From Microbulbifer donghaiensis (GTDB taxonomy: Bacteria > Pseudomonadota > Gammaproteobacteria > Pseudomonadales > Cellvibrionaceae): a DNA stretch of 64,000 nucleotides. Made by a program: the position numbers and the translations under genes. The stretch covers positions 1,302,001 to 1,366,000 of the forward strand of contig NZ_FQVA01000001.1 of NCBI RefSeq assembly GCF_900129095.1. Reading direction: 5' to 3'. Below, one piece after another: positions 50,526-58,841 of the stretch. A model generated the notes under the pieces. The model searched no databases. It saw nothing but the letters and a program-made list of their open reading frames with translations, and was not told the DNA's origin. Within the stretch, counting starts at the first letter, position 1; every line of letters begins with the position of its first letter.

Positions 50526-51129
50526 ATCTTCCCGCGCCGCGAAAAGGGTTCAATTTGTATCGCTGGCACTGCTGGCCTTTTTGCTCGCCGCCTGTGCCGG
50601 CCAGAAACCCCAGCCACCCAGCGCTGCGGAACAATCGGCCATGCAGCTGCAGAACTGGACCATCCGCGGCAAGCTCGGGGTGCGCTCACCCACAGATAAC
50701 GGCAGTGCCAACCTGACCTGGGAACAGCAGTCTGCGCCGGTTTACCGCATCCACCTGAGCGGCCCCCTCGGCGCCGGCGCCACGGTGATCAGTGGTTCCC
50801 CGGGCGGAGTCAGCCTGCAGCGCGGCAACGAACCCCCTCTGCAGGCGAGCAACCCGGCGCAACTCACCATGGATACTCTCGGCTGGCCGCTGCCGGTCAA
50901 CGAGATGTTCTACTGGGTGCGCGGCTTGCCCGCCCCCGGCGGCGCCAGCAACCAGCAGCGCAACGCACACGGCCAGCTGCAATCCCTGCGGCAATCCGGC
51001 TGGCAGCTGAATTTCAGCGAATACCTGAACCGCGGGCCCTATGTACTGCCCACCCGCATCAAGGCGGAAACGCGCGGCGCGGCGGGACCGGTAAAAGTGA
51101 CACTGGTGATCAAAGAGTGGCTTTTTTGA
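50509..51129 (+). CDS. lolB: Outer-membrane lipoprotein receptor LolB
   Basis: Accepts lipoproteins from LolA and inserts them in the outer membrane. The 206 residues have a lipobox LLAAC (about Cys29). The LolB fold follows: MQLQNWTIRGKLGVRSPTDNGSANLTWEQ, then GWPLPVNEMFYWVRGLPAPG and a basic end RIKAETRGAAGPVKVTLVIKEW. It starts inside the TPR gene and is followed 63 bp later by ispE, the usual lolB-ispE-prs order. Confidence 0.94.
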   Translation: MHPTTESSRAAKRVQFVSLALLAFLLAACAGQKPQPPSAAEQSAMQLQNWTIRGKLGVRSPTDNGSANLTWEQQSAPVYRIHLSGPLGAGATVISGSPGGVSLQRGNEPPLQASNPAQLTMDTLGWPLPVNEMFYWVRGLPAPGGASNQQRNAHGQLQSLRQSGWQLNFSEYLNRGPYVLPTRIKAETRGAAGPVKVTLVIKEWLF

Positions 51130-51192
51130 ATGATGGATCACGCGCAGATCGGTATCATGCACCGCTCTGCTTAACTGACCCAGCCATCATTC

Positions 51193-52086
51193 ATGATTCT
51201 GCAGTTGCCCGCACCCGCCAAACTCAACCTGATCCTGCGAATTCTCGGCCGCAGGGCCGACGGCTATCACGAGCTGCAGACCCTGTTCCAGCTACTGGAC
51301 TTTGGCGATCTGCTGACCTTTGAAACACGCGACCAGGGCGAACTCACAGTGGATGCCGGCGCCCTGGAAATTCCACAGCAGGACAATTTGATTTATCGCG
51401 CCGCGCGACTTTTGCAAGAGCGCACCGGCTGCACGCTGGGCGCGCACATCCGCCTACAGAAAAACCTGCCTCAGGGCGGCGGCATCGGCGGCGGCAGCAG
51501 TGACGCGGCCACAACCCTGCTCGGCCTCAATCACCTGTGGCAATGCCATTTGACCATCGATGAGCTGGCGGACTTTGGAGCACAGCTGGGCGCAGATGTA
51601 CCGGTGTTCGTGCGCGGCCGCACAGCCTGGGCCGAGGGTATCGGTGAAAAGCTTACCCCGGTGATCACCGAACCCCAGTACTATCTGGTGCTGGTGCCCA
51701 ACTGCGCGGTCAGCACTGCGGCGGTTTTTGGCGATCCGCGTTTGACAAGAGATTCCACCGCAATTACATTAGCGGCCCTTCGCGAGGGGCAACCCGGCGA
51801 CATACGTCTGGACAGCGACTGGCTGGAGCAAAGCTCCGGCAACGACTGCCAGGCGCTGGTCGAAACGCTCTACCCGGAAATCCGCGCAGCCCGTGAGTGG
51901 CTGCAACAGTTTGCCAAGGCGCAACTGACCGGTACCGGAGCCTGCGTTTTCGCCGCTTTCGATTCGGCACAGGCAGCCAACGATGCGCTCGCCAAGCTGC
52001 CGCCAAAATGGAGCGGATTTGTCGCCGCCGGGGTGCAGGAATCTCCCACCCACCGGCAACTTGCGAAGACTGCGCCGGCCACTTAA
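51193..52086 (+). CDS. ispE: 4-diphosphocytidyl-2-C-methylerythritol kinase
   Basis: Phosphorylates CDP-ME in the non-mevalonate isoprenoid pathway. The 297-residue GHMP kinase has the N-terminal LPAPAKLNLILRILGRRADGYHEL, the glycine-rich ATP loop QGGGIGGGSSDAATTLLGLN and the C-terminal TGTGACVFAAF motif. A tRNA-Gln gene starts 13 bp after its stop, so the tRNA is probably processed from this transcript. Confidence 0.96.
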   Translation: MILQLPAPAKLNLILRILGRRADGYHELQTLFQLLDFGDLLTFETRDQGELTVDAGALEIPQQDNLIYRAARLLQERTGCTLGAHIRLQKNLPQGGGIGGGSSDAATTLLGLNHLWQCHLTIDELADFGAQLGADVPVFVRGRTAWAEGIGEKLTPVITEPQYYLVLVPNCAVSTAAVFGDPRLTRDSTAITLAALREGQPGDIRLDSDWLEQSSGNDCQALVETLYPEIRAAREWLQQFAKAQLTGTGACVFAAFDSAQAANDALAKLPPKWSGFVAAGVQESPTHRQLAKTAPAT

Positions 52087-52099
52087 GGCGCAAACTTAC

Positions 52100-52174
52100 T
52101 GGGGCGTAGCCAAGCGGTAAGGCAGCGGGTTTTGATCCCGTCATGCGTAGGTTCGAATCCTACCGCCCCAGCCA
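52100..52174 (+). tRNA. tRNA-Gln (anticodon TTG), copy 1
   Basis: 75 nt, starting TGGGGCG and ending with encoded GCCA. Acceptor stem GGGGCG-CGCCCC, T-arm GGTTCGAATCC and a 5-bp anticodon stem around the loop TTTTGAT place the anticodon TTG at 52,132-52,134. It follows ispE by 13 bp and precedes prs, a position also used in Pseudomonas. The sequence is identical to the copy at 57,206-57,280. Confidence 0.97.
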
Positions 52175-52183
52175 CTCTTTCAG

Positions 52184-52302
52184 TTTTGCAGAATTCATCC
52201 TGAATTCTGCAAAAGACGCCGATCGCGGCACAGGTCCGCAATCGACTCCCGCCAATTCAACGGCTTCGCCGCTGAATTGCGAGCGTCACATCCATGTGAC
52301 GC
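52184..52302. repeat. Hairpin cluster downstream of tRNA-Gln copy 1
   Basis: Three near-perfect dyads: a 13-bp stem (52,184-52,196 with 52,102+100 to 52,214) around ATCCT; a stem of 11 of 12 pairs (52,253-52,264 with 52,268-52,279) around TTC; and GCGTCACA-TCCA-TGTGACGC (52,283-52,302). Read on the minus strand the first and last loops are AGGAT and TGGA and the middle loop is GAA. These are like loops of the other hairpin elements in the window. The first hairpin may also end the ispE-tRNA transcript, but no T-run follows. Confidence 0.65.
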
Positions 52303-52448
52303 CGGGTAGTAATGAAGAGCATTATCTTATTTCCCTCGCGGCCGCCTGTGCCGCCCGGCATAAAGGTGACGCAATCGCGCGCTAACAGCTCATAGACGCA
52401 GGCATCTACACTTCATTTCATTTGCAGACAGAACTAAAGGAACTCGCA

Positions 52449-53390
52449 GTGGCTGACTTAATGGTCTTTACCGGTAACGCAAACCCGGAACTGGCACAGA
52501 AAATTGTCGACCATATGGCGATCCCCCTGGGCGAAGCGGTGGTCAAGCGCTTCTCCGATGGCGAGATTGCAGTAGAAATCACCGATAACGTGCGCGGCCG
52601 CGACGTCTTCGTTGTGCAGTCCACCTGCCAGCCCACCAACCGCAACCTGATGGAGCTGATCCTGCTGGTCGACGGCCTGCGCCGCGCCTCCGCCGGCCGC
52701 ATCACCGCGGTGGTGCCCTACTTCGGCTACGCGCGCCAGGACCGCCGCGTCCGCTCGCAGCGGGTGCCGATCTCCGCCAAGGTGGTGGCCGACATGATGG
52801 TGAGCGTGGGCATCGACCGCGTACTGACCGTCGACCTGCACGCCGAGCAGATCCAGGGCTTCTTCGACGTCCCAGTGGACAACGTCTATGGCTCCTCCGT
52901 ACTGCTGGACGACATCGAGCGCCAGAACTACCAGGACCTGGTGGTGGTGTCCCCGGACATCGGCGGGGTCGTGCGCGCCCGCGCCGTAGCCAAGAGCCTC
53001 GACTGCGAACTGGCCATCATCGACAAACGCCGCCCGGCCGCCAATGTGGCCGAGGTAATGAACATTATCGGCGAAGTCAGTGGCCGCACCTGCCTGCTGG
53101 TGGACGACATGGTCGACACCGCCGGCACCCTGTGCAATGCCGCCAATGCCCTGAAAGAACACGGCGCCAAGAAGGTCGTGGCCTACTGTACCCACCCGGT
53201 GCTGTCCGGCAACGCCATCGACAACGTGAACAACTCGGTTCTGGATGAACTCGTAGTCACCGACTCCATCCCACTGGGCGACAAGATGGCGCGCGCACCG
53301 AAGATCCGCCAACTGACCCTGTCCGCGATGCTGGCGGAATCCATGCGCCGCATCAGCAACGAGGAATCGCTGTCCGCGATGTTCCGCTGA
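52449..53390 (+). CDS. prs: Ribose-phosphate pyrophosphokinase
   Basis: Makes PRPP for nucleotide, histidine and tryptophan synthesis (including the HisG reaction encoded at 4.9 kb). The 313 residues begin [19 protein letters not shown] from GTG 52449, which has AAGGA 8 nt upstream; an ATG nine codons earlier adds unconserved residues. Motifs: [10 protein letters not shown], the flexible loop [16 protein letters not shown], and the PRPP-binding [15 protein letters not shown]. Single gene between tRNA-Gln and rplY. Confidence 0.97.
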   Translation: MADLMVFTGNANPELAQKIVDHMAIPLGEAVVKRFSDGEIAVEITDNVRGRDVFVVQSTCQPTNRNLMELILLVDGLRRASAGRITAVVPYFGYARQDRRVRSQRVPISAKVVADMMVSVGIDRVLTVDLHAEQIQGFFDVPVDNVYGSSVLLDDIERQNYQDLVVVSPDIGGVVRARAVAKSLDCELAIIDKRRPAANVAEVMNIIGEVSGRTCLLVDDMVDTAGTLCNAANALKEHGAKKVVAYCTHPVLSGNAIDNVNNSVLDELVVTDSIPLGDKMARAPKIRQLTLSAMLAESMRRISNEESLSAMFR

Positions 53391-53427
53391 TCTCCCGCTG
53401 GCAGGGTGCTGCGATGCACGCAGCGCT

Positions 53428-53455
53428 TTGCCTTTCCTCGCGATTCCCGTAGAAT
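53428..53455 (+). promoter_or_regulatory. Sigma-70-type promoter of rplY
   Basis: TTGCCT (53,428-53,433) and TAGAAT (53,450-53,455) are separated by 16 bp and are followed by a GC-rich start region. This lies about 135 bp before rplY and after the prs stop, so rplY-pth-ychF can be expressed independently of prs. Confidence 0.6.
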
Positions 53456-53589
53456 ACGCGCCCGCCCGGCCCCGCCGGGCGTTTACTATTGGATTGAAGC
53501 AATCCGATTTACAGCAACTCTTACTGTAAAGTAAGACCAGAGCGGTCCGGTCGCAGGTCGCCCTGGGCAGACAACCAGAGGTTTACCCC

Positions 53590-54222
53590 ATGTCTGATAT
53601 CAAACTGAACGTCAACGTCCGCAGCGACGAAGGGAAAGGTGCGAGCCGCCGCCTGCGTCGCCTGGAAGGTCTTGTCCCCGGCATCGTTTACGGTGGCAAG
53701 TCCGAGCCGCAGTCTATCTCTGTACTGCAGAAAGACCTGTTCAAGGCCCTGGAGAACGAAGCCTTCTTCTCCTCCGTACTGACCCTGGACATCGACGGCA
53801 AGGAAGACAAAGTGATCCTGCGCGATCTGCAGCGTCACCCGGCCAAGCAACAGCTGCTGCACATCGACTTCCAGCGCGTTTCCGCCGATACCAAAGTTCA
53901 CGTGAAAGTGCCGCTGCACTTCCTGAACGAAGAGACCTGCAAAGGCGTTAAAGCTGGCGGCATCGTGTCTCACACCCTGACCGAGCTGGAAATCAGCGCG
54001 CCGGCTGCCAAGCTGCCCGAGTTCATCGAAGTGGACCTGGCCAACCTGGAAATGGACGGCATCCTGCACATCTCCGACATCAAACTGCCGGCCGGCGTTG
54101 AGTCTGTGGACCTGAGCCACGGCGCCGACCACGACCTGGTAGTCGCTTCCGTGCACAAGCCGCGCGGCGCCATCGAAGCCGAAGCCGCTGAAGGCGAAGG
54201 CGAAGGCGAAGGCGAAGAGTAA
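53590..54222 (+). CDS. rplY: 50S ribosomal protein L25 (Ctc-type, long form)
   Basis: Binds 5S rRNA. The 210 residues consist of the L25 beta-barrel domain (about 1-95: [32 protein letters not shown]) and the C-terminal TL5/CTC domain (about 100-190). An acidic, repetitive tail of Glu, Gly and Ala encoded by GGCGAA repeats (54,187-54,219) ends it. This is the general-stress-protein-like long form, not the short E. coli L25. It starts the rplY-pth-ychF group. Confidence 0.96.
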   Translation: MSDIKLNVNVRSDEGKGASRRLRRLEGLVPGIVYGGKSEPQSISVLQKDLFKALENEAFFSSVLTLDIDGKEDKVILRDLQRHPAKQQLLHIDFQRVSADTKVHVKVPLHFLNEETCKGVKAGGIVSHTLTELEISAPAAKLPEFIEVDLANLEMDGILHISDIKLPAGVESVDLSHGADHDLVVASVHKPRGAIEAEAAEGEGEGEGEE

Positions 54223-54227
54223 GCACT

Positions 54228-54827
54228 TTGTCAAAGGCACCGGATACGCCAATCCAGTTGATTGTGGGGCTGGGCAATCCCGGCCCCGAATACGACCGGA
54301 CGCGCCACAACGCCGGTGCCGACTTTGTCACCGAGCTGGCCCGCCGCCACGGCGCCCAGCTCGCGTCCGACAGCAAGTATCACGGTCTCAGTGGCCGTGT
54401 GCGGATTGGCGGCCAGGACGTGCGCCTGCTGATCCCCACCACCTATATGAATCGCAGCGGCCAGTCTGTAGGCCCGCTGGCAAACTTCTTCAAGATTCCC
54501 GCAGAAGCCATCCTGGTCGCTCATGACGAGCTCGACCTGCTCCCGGGCACCGCGCGCCTGAAGGCCGGCGGCGGCCACGGTGGTCACAATGGGCTGCGGG
54601 ACATCATTTCCGCGCTGGGCAACAATCGCGACTTCATGCGCCTGCGACTCGGCATTGGCCATCCAGGCAGCGCCCGCGAAGTGGTCAACTTCGTCCTGCA
54701 GCGCGCCCCCAGAGCGGAACAGGAACAACTGGCCGAGGCGATCGACCGCGCTGTCGACGTCATGCCCGCCGCCGCTGCCGGCGACTGGGGCGCGGCCATG
54801 AAAGAACTCCACACTAACGCCAAATAA
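54228..54827 (+). CDS. pth: Peptidyl-tRNA hydrolase
   Basis: Recycles peptidyl-tRNA released from stalled ribosomes. The 199 residues contain [19 protein letters not shown], with catalytic His27, the [19 protein letters not shown] region and [13 protein letters not shown]. Start is TTG 54228, 5 bp after the rplY stop; no in-frame ATG precedes the conserved N-terminus. Its expression therefore probably depends on read-through from rplY. Confidence 0.96.
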   Translation: MSKAPDTPIQLIVGLGNPGPEYDRTRHNAGADFVTELARRHGAQLASDSKYHGLSGRVRIGGQDVRLLIPTTYMNRSGQSVGPLANFFKIPAEAILVAHDELDLLPGTARLKAGGGHGGHNGLRDIISALGNNRDFMRLRLGIGHPGSAREVVNFVLQRAPRAEQEQLAEAIDRAVDVMPAAAAGDWGAAMKELHTNAK

Positions 54828-54897
54828 GCCGGGCACAGGCTTGCTGGCCGGCGGAACCGATCCGCCCGCGCCCGGATTAGCAGACAGGAACCAGACC

Positions 54898-55989
54898 ATG
54901 GGTTTTACTTGCGGTATCGTCGGCCTGCCCAACGTGGGCAAATCCACGCTGTTCAACGCCCTGACCAAGGCGGGCATCGACGCTGAAAACTTCCCCTTCT
55001 GTACCATCGAGCCGAATGCCGGTGTGGTACCGGTGCCGGATCCGCGCCTCGACAAGCTGGCGGAAATCGTCAAGCCGCAGAAGGTTATCCCCACCACCAT
55101 GGAGTTTACCGACATCGCCGGCCTGGTCGCCGGCGCCTCCAAGGGTGAAGGCCTGGGCAACAAGTTTCTGGCGAATATTCGCGAAACCGACGCCATCGCC
55201 CACGTAGTGCGCTGCTTCGAGGACGACAACGTCATCCACGTGGCCAACCAGGTGCACCCGGTCGCCGACATCGAAGTGATCAACACCGAACTGGCGCTCG
55301 CCGACCTGGATACCGTGGAGAAGGCCCTGCAGCGCTACACGCGCGCCGCCAAGGGCCAGGACAAGCACGCCATCAAGATGAAGGCGCTGCTGGAGAAGGT
55401 GCTGCCGCACCTGAACGAAGCCAAGCCGCTGCGCTCCTTTGGCCTGCCCGACGAGGAACTGGCCGACCTGCGCGAACTGAGCCTGCTCACGGTCAAGCCC
55501 ACCATGTACATCGCCAACGTGCACGAGGACGGCTTCGAGAACAACCCGCACCTGGACGCCGTGGCCGCGATTGCCGCCGAGGAAAACGCGGTACTGGTAC
55601 CCATCTGCAACAAGCTGGAATCCGAGATCGCCGAACTGGACGACGATGAGAAACTGGAGTTTCTCGAGGAACTGGGCATGGAAGAACCCGGCCTGAACCG
55701 GGTTATTCGCGCCGGCTACCAACTGCTCGGGCTGCACACCTACTTCACCGCCGGCGTCAAGGAGGTTCGCGCCTGGACCATCCCTCTGGGCGCCACCGCG
55801 CCGCAGGCGGCGGGCAAGATCCACACGGATTTCGAGAAGGGCTTTATCCGCGCAGAGGTGATCAGCTACGCCGACTTCGTCGCCTACAACGGCGAAGCCG
55901 GTGCCAAGGAAGCCGGCAAATGGCGCCTGGAAGGCAAGGATTACGTGGTCGCGGACGGCGACGTGATCCACTTCCGCTTCAACGTCTGA
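54898..55989 (+). CDS. ychF: YchF/OLA1-family ribosome-binding ATPase
   Basis: Obg-related P-loop ATPase that binds 70S ribosomes and is linked to redox stress responses. The 363 residues start [26 protein letters not shown] (P-loop). [17 protein letters not shown] and [19 protein letters not shown] follow, then a coiled-coil insert and a C-terminal TGS domain (about 275-363). ATG 54898 follows CAGGAA. The usual pth-ychF pairing is kept. Confidence 0.97.
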   Translation: MGFTCGIVGLPNVGKSTLFNALTKAGIDAENFPFCTIEPNAGVVPVPDPRLDKLAEIVKPQKVIPTTMEFTDIAGLVAGASKGEGLGNKFLANIRETDAIAHVVRCFEDDNVIHVANQVHPVADIEVINTELALADLDTVEKALQRYTRAAKGQDKHAIKMKALLEKVLPHLNEAKPLRSFGLPDEELADLRELSLLTVKPTMYIANVHEDGFENNPHLDAVAAIAAEENAVLVPICNKLESEIAELDDDEKLEFLEELGMEEPGLNRVIRAGYQLLGLHTYFTAGVKEVRAWTIPLGATAPQAAGKIHTDFEKGFIRAEVISYADFVAYNGEAGAKEAGKWRLEGKDYVVADGDVIHFRFNV

Positions 55990-56001
55990 TCCCCCGCTTC
56001 A

Positions 56002-56025
56002 CTCCTCTCCCAACCGGGAGAGGAG
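56002..56025 (+). terminator. Hairpin after ychF
   Basis: A perfect 10-bp stem CTCCTCTCCC/GGGAGAGGAG around AACC begins 13 bp after the ychF stop. No T-run follows. It probably marks the 3' end of the rplY-pth-ychF transcript or protects it. Confidence 0.55.
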
Positions 56026-56068
56026 GCCGGAGAGGCCCCTCTCCCCCACACAGTAACGCCCCGAGCCC

Positions 56069-56983
56069 ATGACCCAATCCAACTGGAAAATCGGCCTGCC
56101 GCTGGCGCTGACCACCGCGTTTATGTGGGCCATGCTGCCAATCGCACTGAAAGGCCTGCTGGACGACATTACCGCGACGACGGCCACCTGGTATCGCTTT
56201 GTCGGTGCCGCCGTACTGGCGGGCGGCTACTACGGCTGGTCACGACAACTCAACCTGCGCCAGTTATTCGGGCGAGCGCTGCTGCCGTTTACCCTCCTCG
56301 CGGTCGCAGGGCTGCTCACCAACTACCTGACCTACGCCACCGGCCTCAATCACATCACCGCCGGTGCCGCACAGATAGTGATCCAGCTGGCACCATTGAT
56401 GCTGCTGATCTCCAGCGTGCTGTGGCTGGGTGAGCACTTCTCCCCGCGCCAGTGGCTGGGCGTCATGATGGTAACCATCGGCCTGCCGCTGTTTTTCAAC
56501 CAGCGACTGCCCGAGCTTGTCAGCGGAGCCAACCGCGAATACCTGATCGGCCTCGGCTTTATTGTGGTCGCGGCAGTAGGCTGGGCCATCTACGGCTTCT
56601 ACCAGAAGAAAATCCTCAGCCGCGCCTACCCCCAGGATCTGCTGGTGCTGATCTACCTGACCGGCACCCTGTGCTTCCTGCCCATGGCAGACCCACTCAG
56701 CGTGGCCGGCCTGGACTGGCTCGGTTGGGCACTGCTGATCTTTCTGACCGCCAACACGCTGATCGCCTACGGCGCCTTCAGTAAGGCACTCGCCAACTGG
56801 GAGGCGTCCCGTGTCAGCGCCACCCTGGCACTGGTACCCCTGCTGACACTCGCGCTGAGCGCGCTGATAGGCGCCGTGTGGCCCGACTATATTGAAGTGG
56901 AACCCCTCAACTGGATCAGCTGGCTGGGAGCGGCGGCGGTGGTTTGCGGTTCGCTGTTTGCGGCGATCGGCCGGGGGCGCTAG
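56069..56983 (+). CDS. EamA-family (DMT superfamily) transporter
   Basis: A 304-residue membrane protein with ten predicted helices arranged as two EamA repeats (about 10-140 and 155-300). Typical stretches are ATTATWYRFVGAAVLAGGYY and HITAGAAQIVIQLAPLMLLISSVLWLGEHF in repeat 1, and TANTLIAYGAFSKALANWEASRVSATLALVPLLTL in repeat 2. Such carriers export amino acids or other metabolites; the substrate is unknown. Single gene before the tRNA operon. Confidence 0.88.
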   Translation: MTQSNWKIGLPLALTTAFMWAMLPIALKGLLDDITATTATWYRFVGAAVLAGGYYGWSRQLNLRQLFGRALLPFTLLAVAGLLTNYLTYATGLNHITAGAAQIVIQLAPLMLLISSVLWLGEHFSPRQWLGVMMVTIGLPLFFNQRLPELVSGANREYLIGLGFIVVAAVGWAIYGFYQKKILSRAYPQDLLVLIYLTGTLCFLPMADPLSVAGLDWLGWALLIFLTANTLIAYGAFSKALANWEASRVSATLALVPLLTLALSALIGAVWPDYIEVEPLNWISWLGAAAVVCGSLFAAIGRGR

Positions 56984-57031
56984 TGCCGGGACAGGCACGC
57001 TAACTTACTGATTAATTTACTAAAATGGGGG

Positions 57032-57060
57032 TTGACACACCCCCATAGTCGCCCGATAAT
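57032..57060 (+). promoter_or_regulatory. Strong promoter of the tRNA-Met/tRNA-Gln operon
   Basis: Perfect -35 TTGACA (57,032-57,037), 17-bp spacer, -10 GATAAT (57,055-57,060), then a GC-rich stretch GCGCGCCCTC typical of stringently controlled stable-RNA promoters. The -35 box lies across a perfect inverted repeat, ATGGGGGT (57,025-57,032) and ACCCCCAT (57,039-57,046). Confidence 0.85.
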
Positions 57061-57090
57061 GCGCGCCCTCGGTTAGCCGAGACTTTCAGT

Positions 57091-57167
<77 letters not shown>

Positions 57168-57174
57168 TTTTCAA

Positions 57175-57197
57175 ACTGTGAGCGATCGTCTCACAGT
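57175..57197 (+). other. Hairpin between tRNA-Met and tRNA-Gln
   Basis: A perfect 8-bp stem ACTGTGAG/CTCACAGT with a 7-nt loop CGATCGT lies in the 38-bp spacer of the tRNA operon. It may help RNA processing between the two tRNAs. Confidence 0.5.
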
Positions 57198-57205
57198 CCT
57201 GAAAC

Positions 57206-57280
57206 TGGGGCGTAGCCAAGCGGTAAGGCAGCGGGTTTTGATCCCGTCATGCGTAGGTTCGAATCCTACCGCCCCAGCCA
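57206..57280 (+). tRNA. tRNA-Gln (anticodon TTG), copy 2
   Basis: 75 nt, identical to the copy at 52,100-52,174, with encoded GCCA. Second gene of the operon driven by the strong promoter at 57,032. Its last 19 nt plus 5 downstream bases are repeated exactly at 57,530-57,553. Confidence 0.97.
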
Positions 57281-57340
57281 TTTTCTAAGCATGAGATAGA
57301 GCTGAGCGAAACTCCAAAGCTCGATGGGTTCGAGCCGACT

Positions 57341-57410
57341 AATTTGCGAAGCAAATTTGGGCGCCGGAGCCTGCGACGGCGGGGTGAAACCCCGAGCACG
57401 CAGTGCGAGC
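57341..57410. repeat. 70-bp structured repeat, copy A
   Basis: Starts AATTTGC-GAA-GCAAATT, then CGCCG...CGGCG, GGGGT-GAA-ACCCC and GCAC-GCA-GTGC. It matches copy B (57,459-57,528) at about 63 of 70 positions. Confidence 0.8.
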
Positions 57411-57458
57411 CCACGTGGCAAAGCCAGCGTAGACCAGCGAGCCGAAGGCGAAGCTACC

Positions 57459-57528
57459 AACTTGCGAAGCAAGTTAGGGCGCCGGAGTGTGCGACGGCGG
57501 GGTGAAACCCCGAGCACGAAGTGCGAGT
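57459..57528. repeat. 70-bp structured repeat, copy B
   Basis: Starts AACTTGC-GAA-GCAAGTT, then the same three downstream hairpins, the last as GCAC-GAA-GTGC. Relative to copy A the first stem changes T-A to C-G at both partners, keeping the pair. It runs directly into the duplicated tRNA-Gln 3' end. Confidence 0.8.
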
Positions 57529-57553
57529 CAATCCTACCGCCCCAGCCATTTTC

Positions 57554-57680
57554 CTTTCGATAGAATTCCCAGAAAACCGCAAACCCGAACGACCAGTCGC
57601 GCGCCCGCTTAATTCGCGAATAAGTTACGCACGCCTGCGGTCACAGATTCGGATCCACCAGCGAGATAAAAAAAAGGCAG
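57554..57680. other. 127-bp spacer beyond the tRNA unit, nothing recognised
   Basis: No hairpin, repeat or reading frame stands out. It ends at the stop of the leftward TSUP gene and should contain the end of the tRNA transcript. Confidence 0.4.
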
Positions 57681-58724
57681 TCATACGACCGCCCCTTCAA
57701 CTGCAAAATTCTGCGGGACCTGCGCGCCCCCCTCCCTTCGCAAGCGACGCCGCGCTTCCCGGCGCAATCCGAGCAGGCGCAGCCACTCGAAGCCCGCCAG
57801 GCACAAGACCACGGCCAGCAGCGCCAGTGCGATACCGACGGCGCCCAGGGTGGCCCGCTCGGATGCACAGGCCCAGACAAATTGCCCGACACACAGAACC
57901 GCCACCACAAACAAGGTCGGCCGTCGACCGATCAGCCCGACGACAAATACCCCCAGCGGCGCACCGAGCGCCACCACCGGCGCCGCGGCCAGCCAGTTGC
58001 CAAATACCCCGGGCTGCCATTCACCGGCGAGGGATTTCACGGCGACGCCGACGACGGATGTGAAGGCCATAATGACCACCGAAGTGGGGATCGCCACCTT
58101 GAGGTCGACGCGGCTGAGCAGCACCAGTGCCGCATAGATCACCATGTCGATGCCGACACCGGTGACTGACACCGCGCCGAAGCCGGCGATCGCGCCGAGC
58201 AAGAGCCCGACCCGGAAGTCCAGCGGACAGTTGGGATCGCCGGCGTGGTCATGAGCGGTAATTTCGCGCAGACGGTATAAATGCAGGATACCGAAACTCC
58301 CCCAGAGCACGGCAAACGCGATCGTCACCCAGAGTTCGGGAACCAGTGGCGCGAAGAAGAGGATACCCGCCGGCGTGGCGACCAGCGCCCCGATCAGCGC
58401 ACCGCGCAACATCGCCCAGGCCAAGGGCTGGCGGCGGCAGAGAATAAAGATACTGGCACTGACCATGCCGATGGACTGCACCGCAAAGCTGAAGTCCCGA
58501 CCGAGGCTGGCCGGCATATCGAACAGCAGCACCAATACGGGAAACCCGACCGTCCCGCCACCCATCGGAGTAGACCCGGCGGCGTAGCTCCCGATCGCCA
58601 TGGAAAGCGCCATCGGCCAGTGCTCGAGGGCCACACCCCAGAGATCGAGGCCGATAACCAGCAACAGCCATACACCATAGAAAGCCGCCAGGAAGAGCAG
58701 CCACAACCAGATTGAGTTACGCAT
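57681..58724 (-). CDS. TSUP-family (TauE/SafE) membrane permease
   Basis: A 347-residue membrane protein with about 8-9 helices. The family's glycine-rich motif GSYAAGSTPMGGGTVGFPVLVLLFDMP in the first half, and LLLGAIAGFGAVSVTGVGIDMVIYAAL in the second, identify the TSUP/TauE family. Members carry sulfite, sulfonates or other anions; the substrate is unknown. The C-terminal tail is long and Arg-rich (LLGLRREARRRLRREGG), likely cytoplasmic. SapC lies 117 bp upstream on the same strand with GC-rich hairpins between. Confidence 0.85.
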   Translation of the reverse strand: MRNSIWLWLLFLAAFYGVWLLLVIGLDLWGVALEHWPMALSMAIGSYAAGSTPMGGGTVGFPVLVLLFDMPASLGRDFSFAVQSIGMVSASIFILCRRQPLAWAMLRGALIGALVATPAGILFFAPLVPELWVTIAFAVLWGSFGILHLYRLREITAHDHAGDPNCPLDFRVGLLLGAIAGFGAVSVTGVGIDMVIYAALVLLSRVDLKVAIPTSVVIMAFTSVVGVAVKSLAGEWQPGVFGNWLAAAPVVALGAPLGVFVVGLIGRRPTLFVVAVLCVGQFVWACASERATLGAVGIALALLAVVLCLAGFEWLRLLGLRREARRRLRREGGAQVPQNFAVEGAVV

Positions 58725-58798
58725 GGGTTGACTAGAAAAACAGGTGGGGCAAAAAAGGAATCAGGGCTCCATGGAACGGCAACTGCCGACACGGAGCC

Positions 58799-58832
58799 CG
58801 AGGCGCGCGGACCGATATGGCCGCGCGCCTCG
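58799..58832 (-). terminator. GC-rich hairpin downstream of the first sapC
   Basis: A perfect 12-bp stem CGAGGCGCGCGG/CCGCGCGCCTCG with a 10-nt loop lies just beyond the stop of the leftward SapC gene. A second dyad, GGGCTCC (58,764-58,770) with GGAGCCC (58,793-58,799), follows it. No T-run, so termination may be partial. Confidence 0.6.
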
Positions 58833-58841
58833 CAGGCTTAC

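Larger units (their letters stand above)
57262..57553. repeat. 268-bp unit bounded by a duplicated tRNA-Gln 3' end
   Basis: A 24-bp direct repeat (57,262-57,285 and 57,530-57,553) consists of the tRNA-Gln 3' end, CCA and TTTTC. The 244 bp between copies have no plausible gene and consist of hairpins, including a pair of 70-bp repeats. The layout resembles attL/attR of a small element integrated at a tRNA 3' end, or a tandem duplication product. No integrase is present. Confidence 0.7.

Noticed and set aside
54231-55286. 351-codon open frame on the minus strand
   Set aside because: Lies opposite pth and ychF, both with intact motifs.
57341-57528. Possible CRISPR array
   Set aside because: Only two copies, 70 bp long, with internal hairpins and no second spacer or cas gene.
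57266-57563. Open frames of 79-83 codons over the tRNA-linked repeat unit
   Set aside because: They run through tRNA and hairpin repeats, and their translations merely reflect the repeated DNA.
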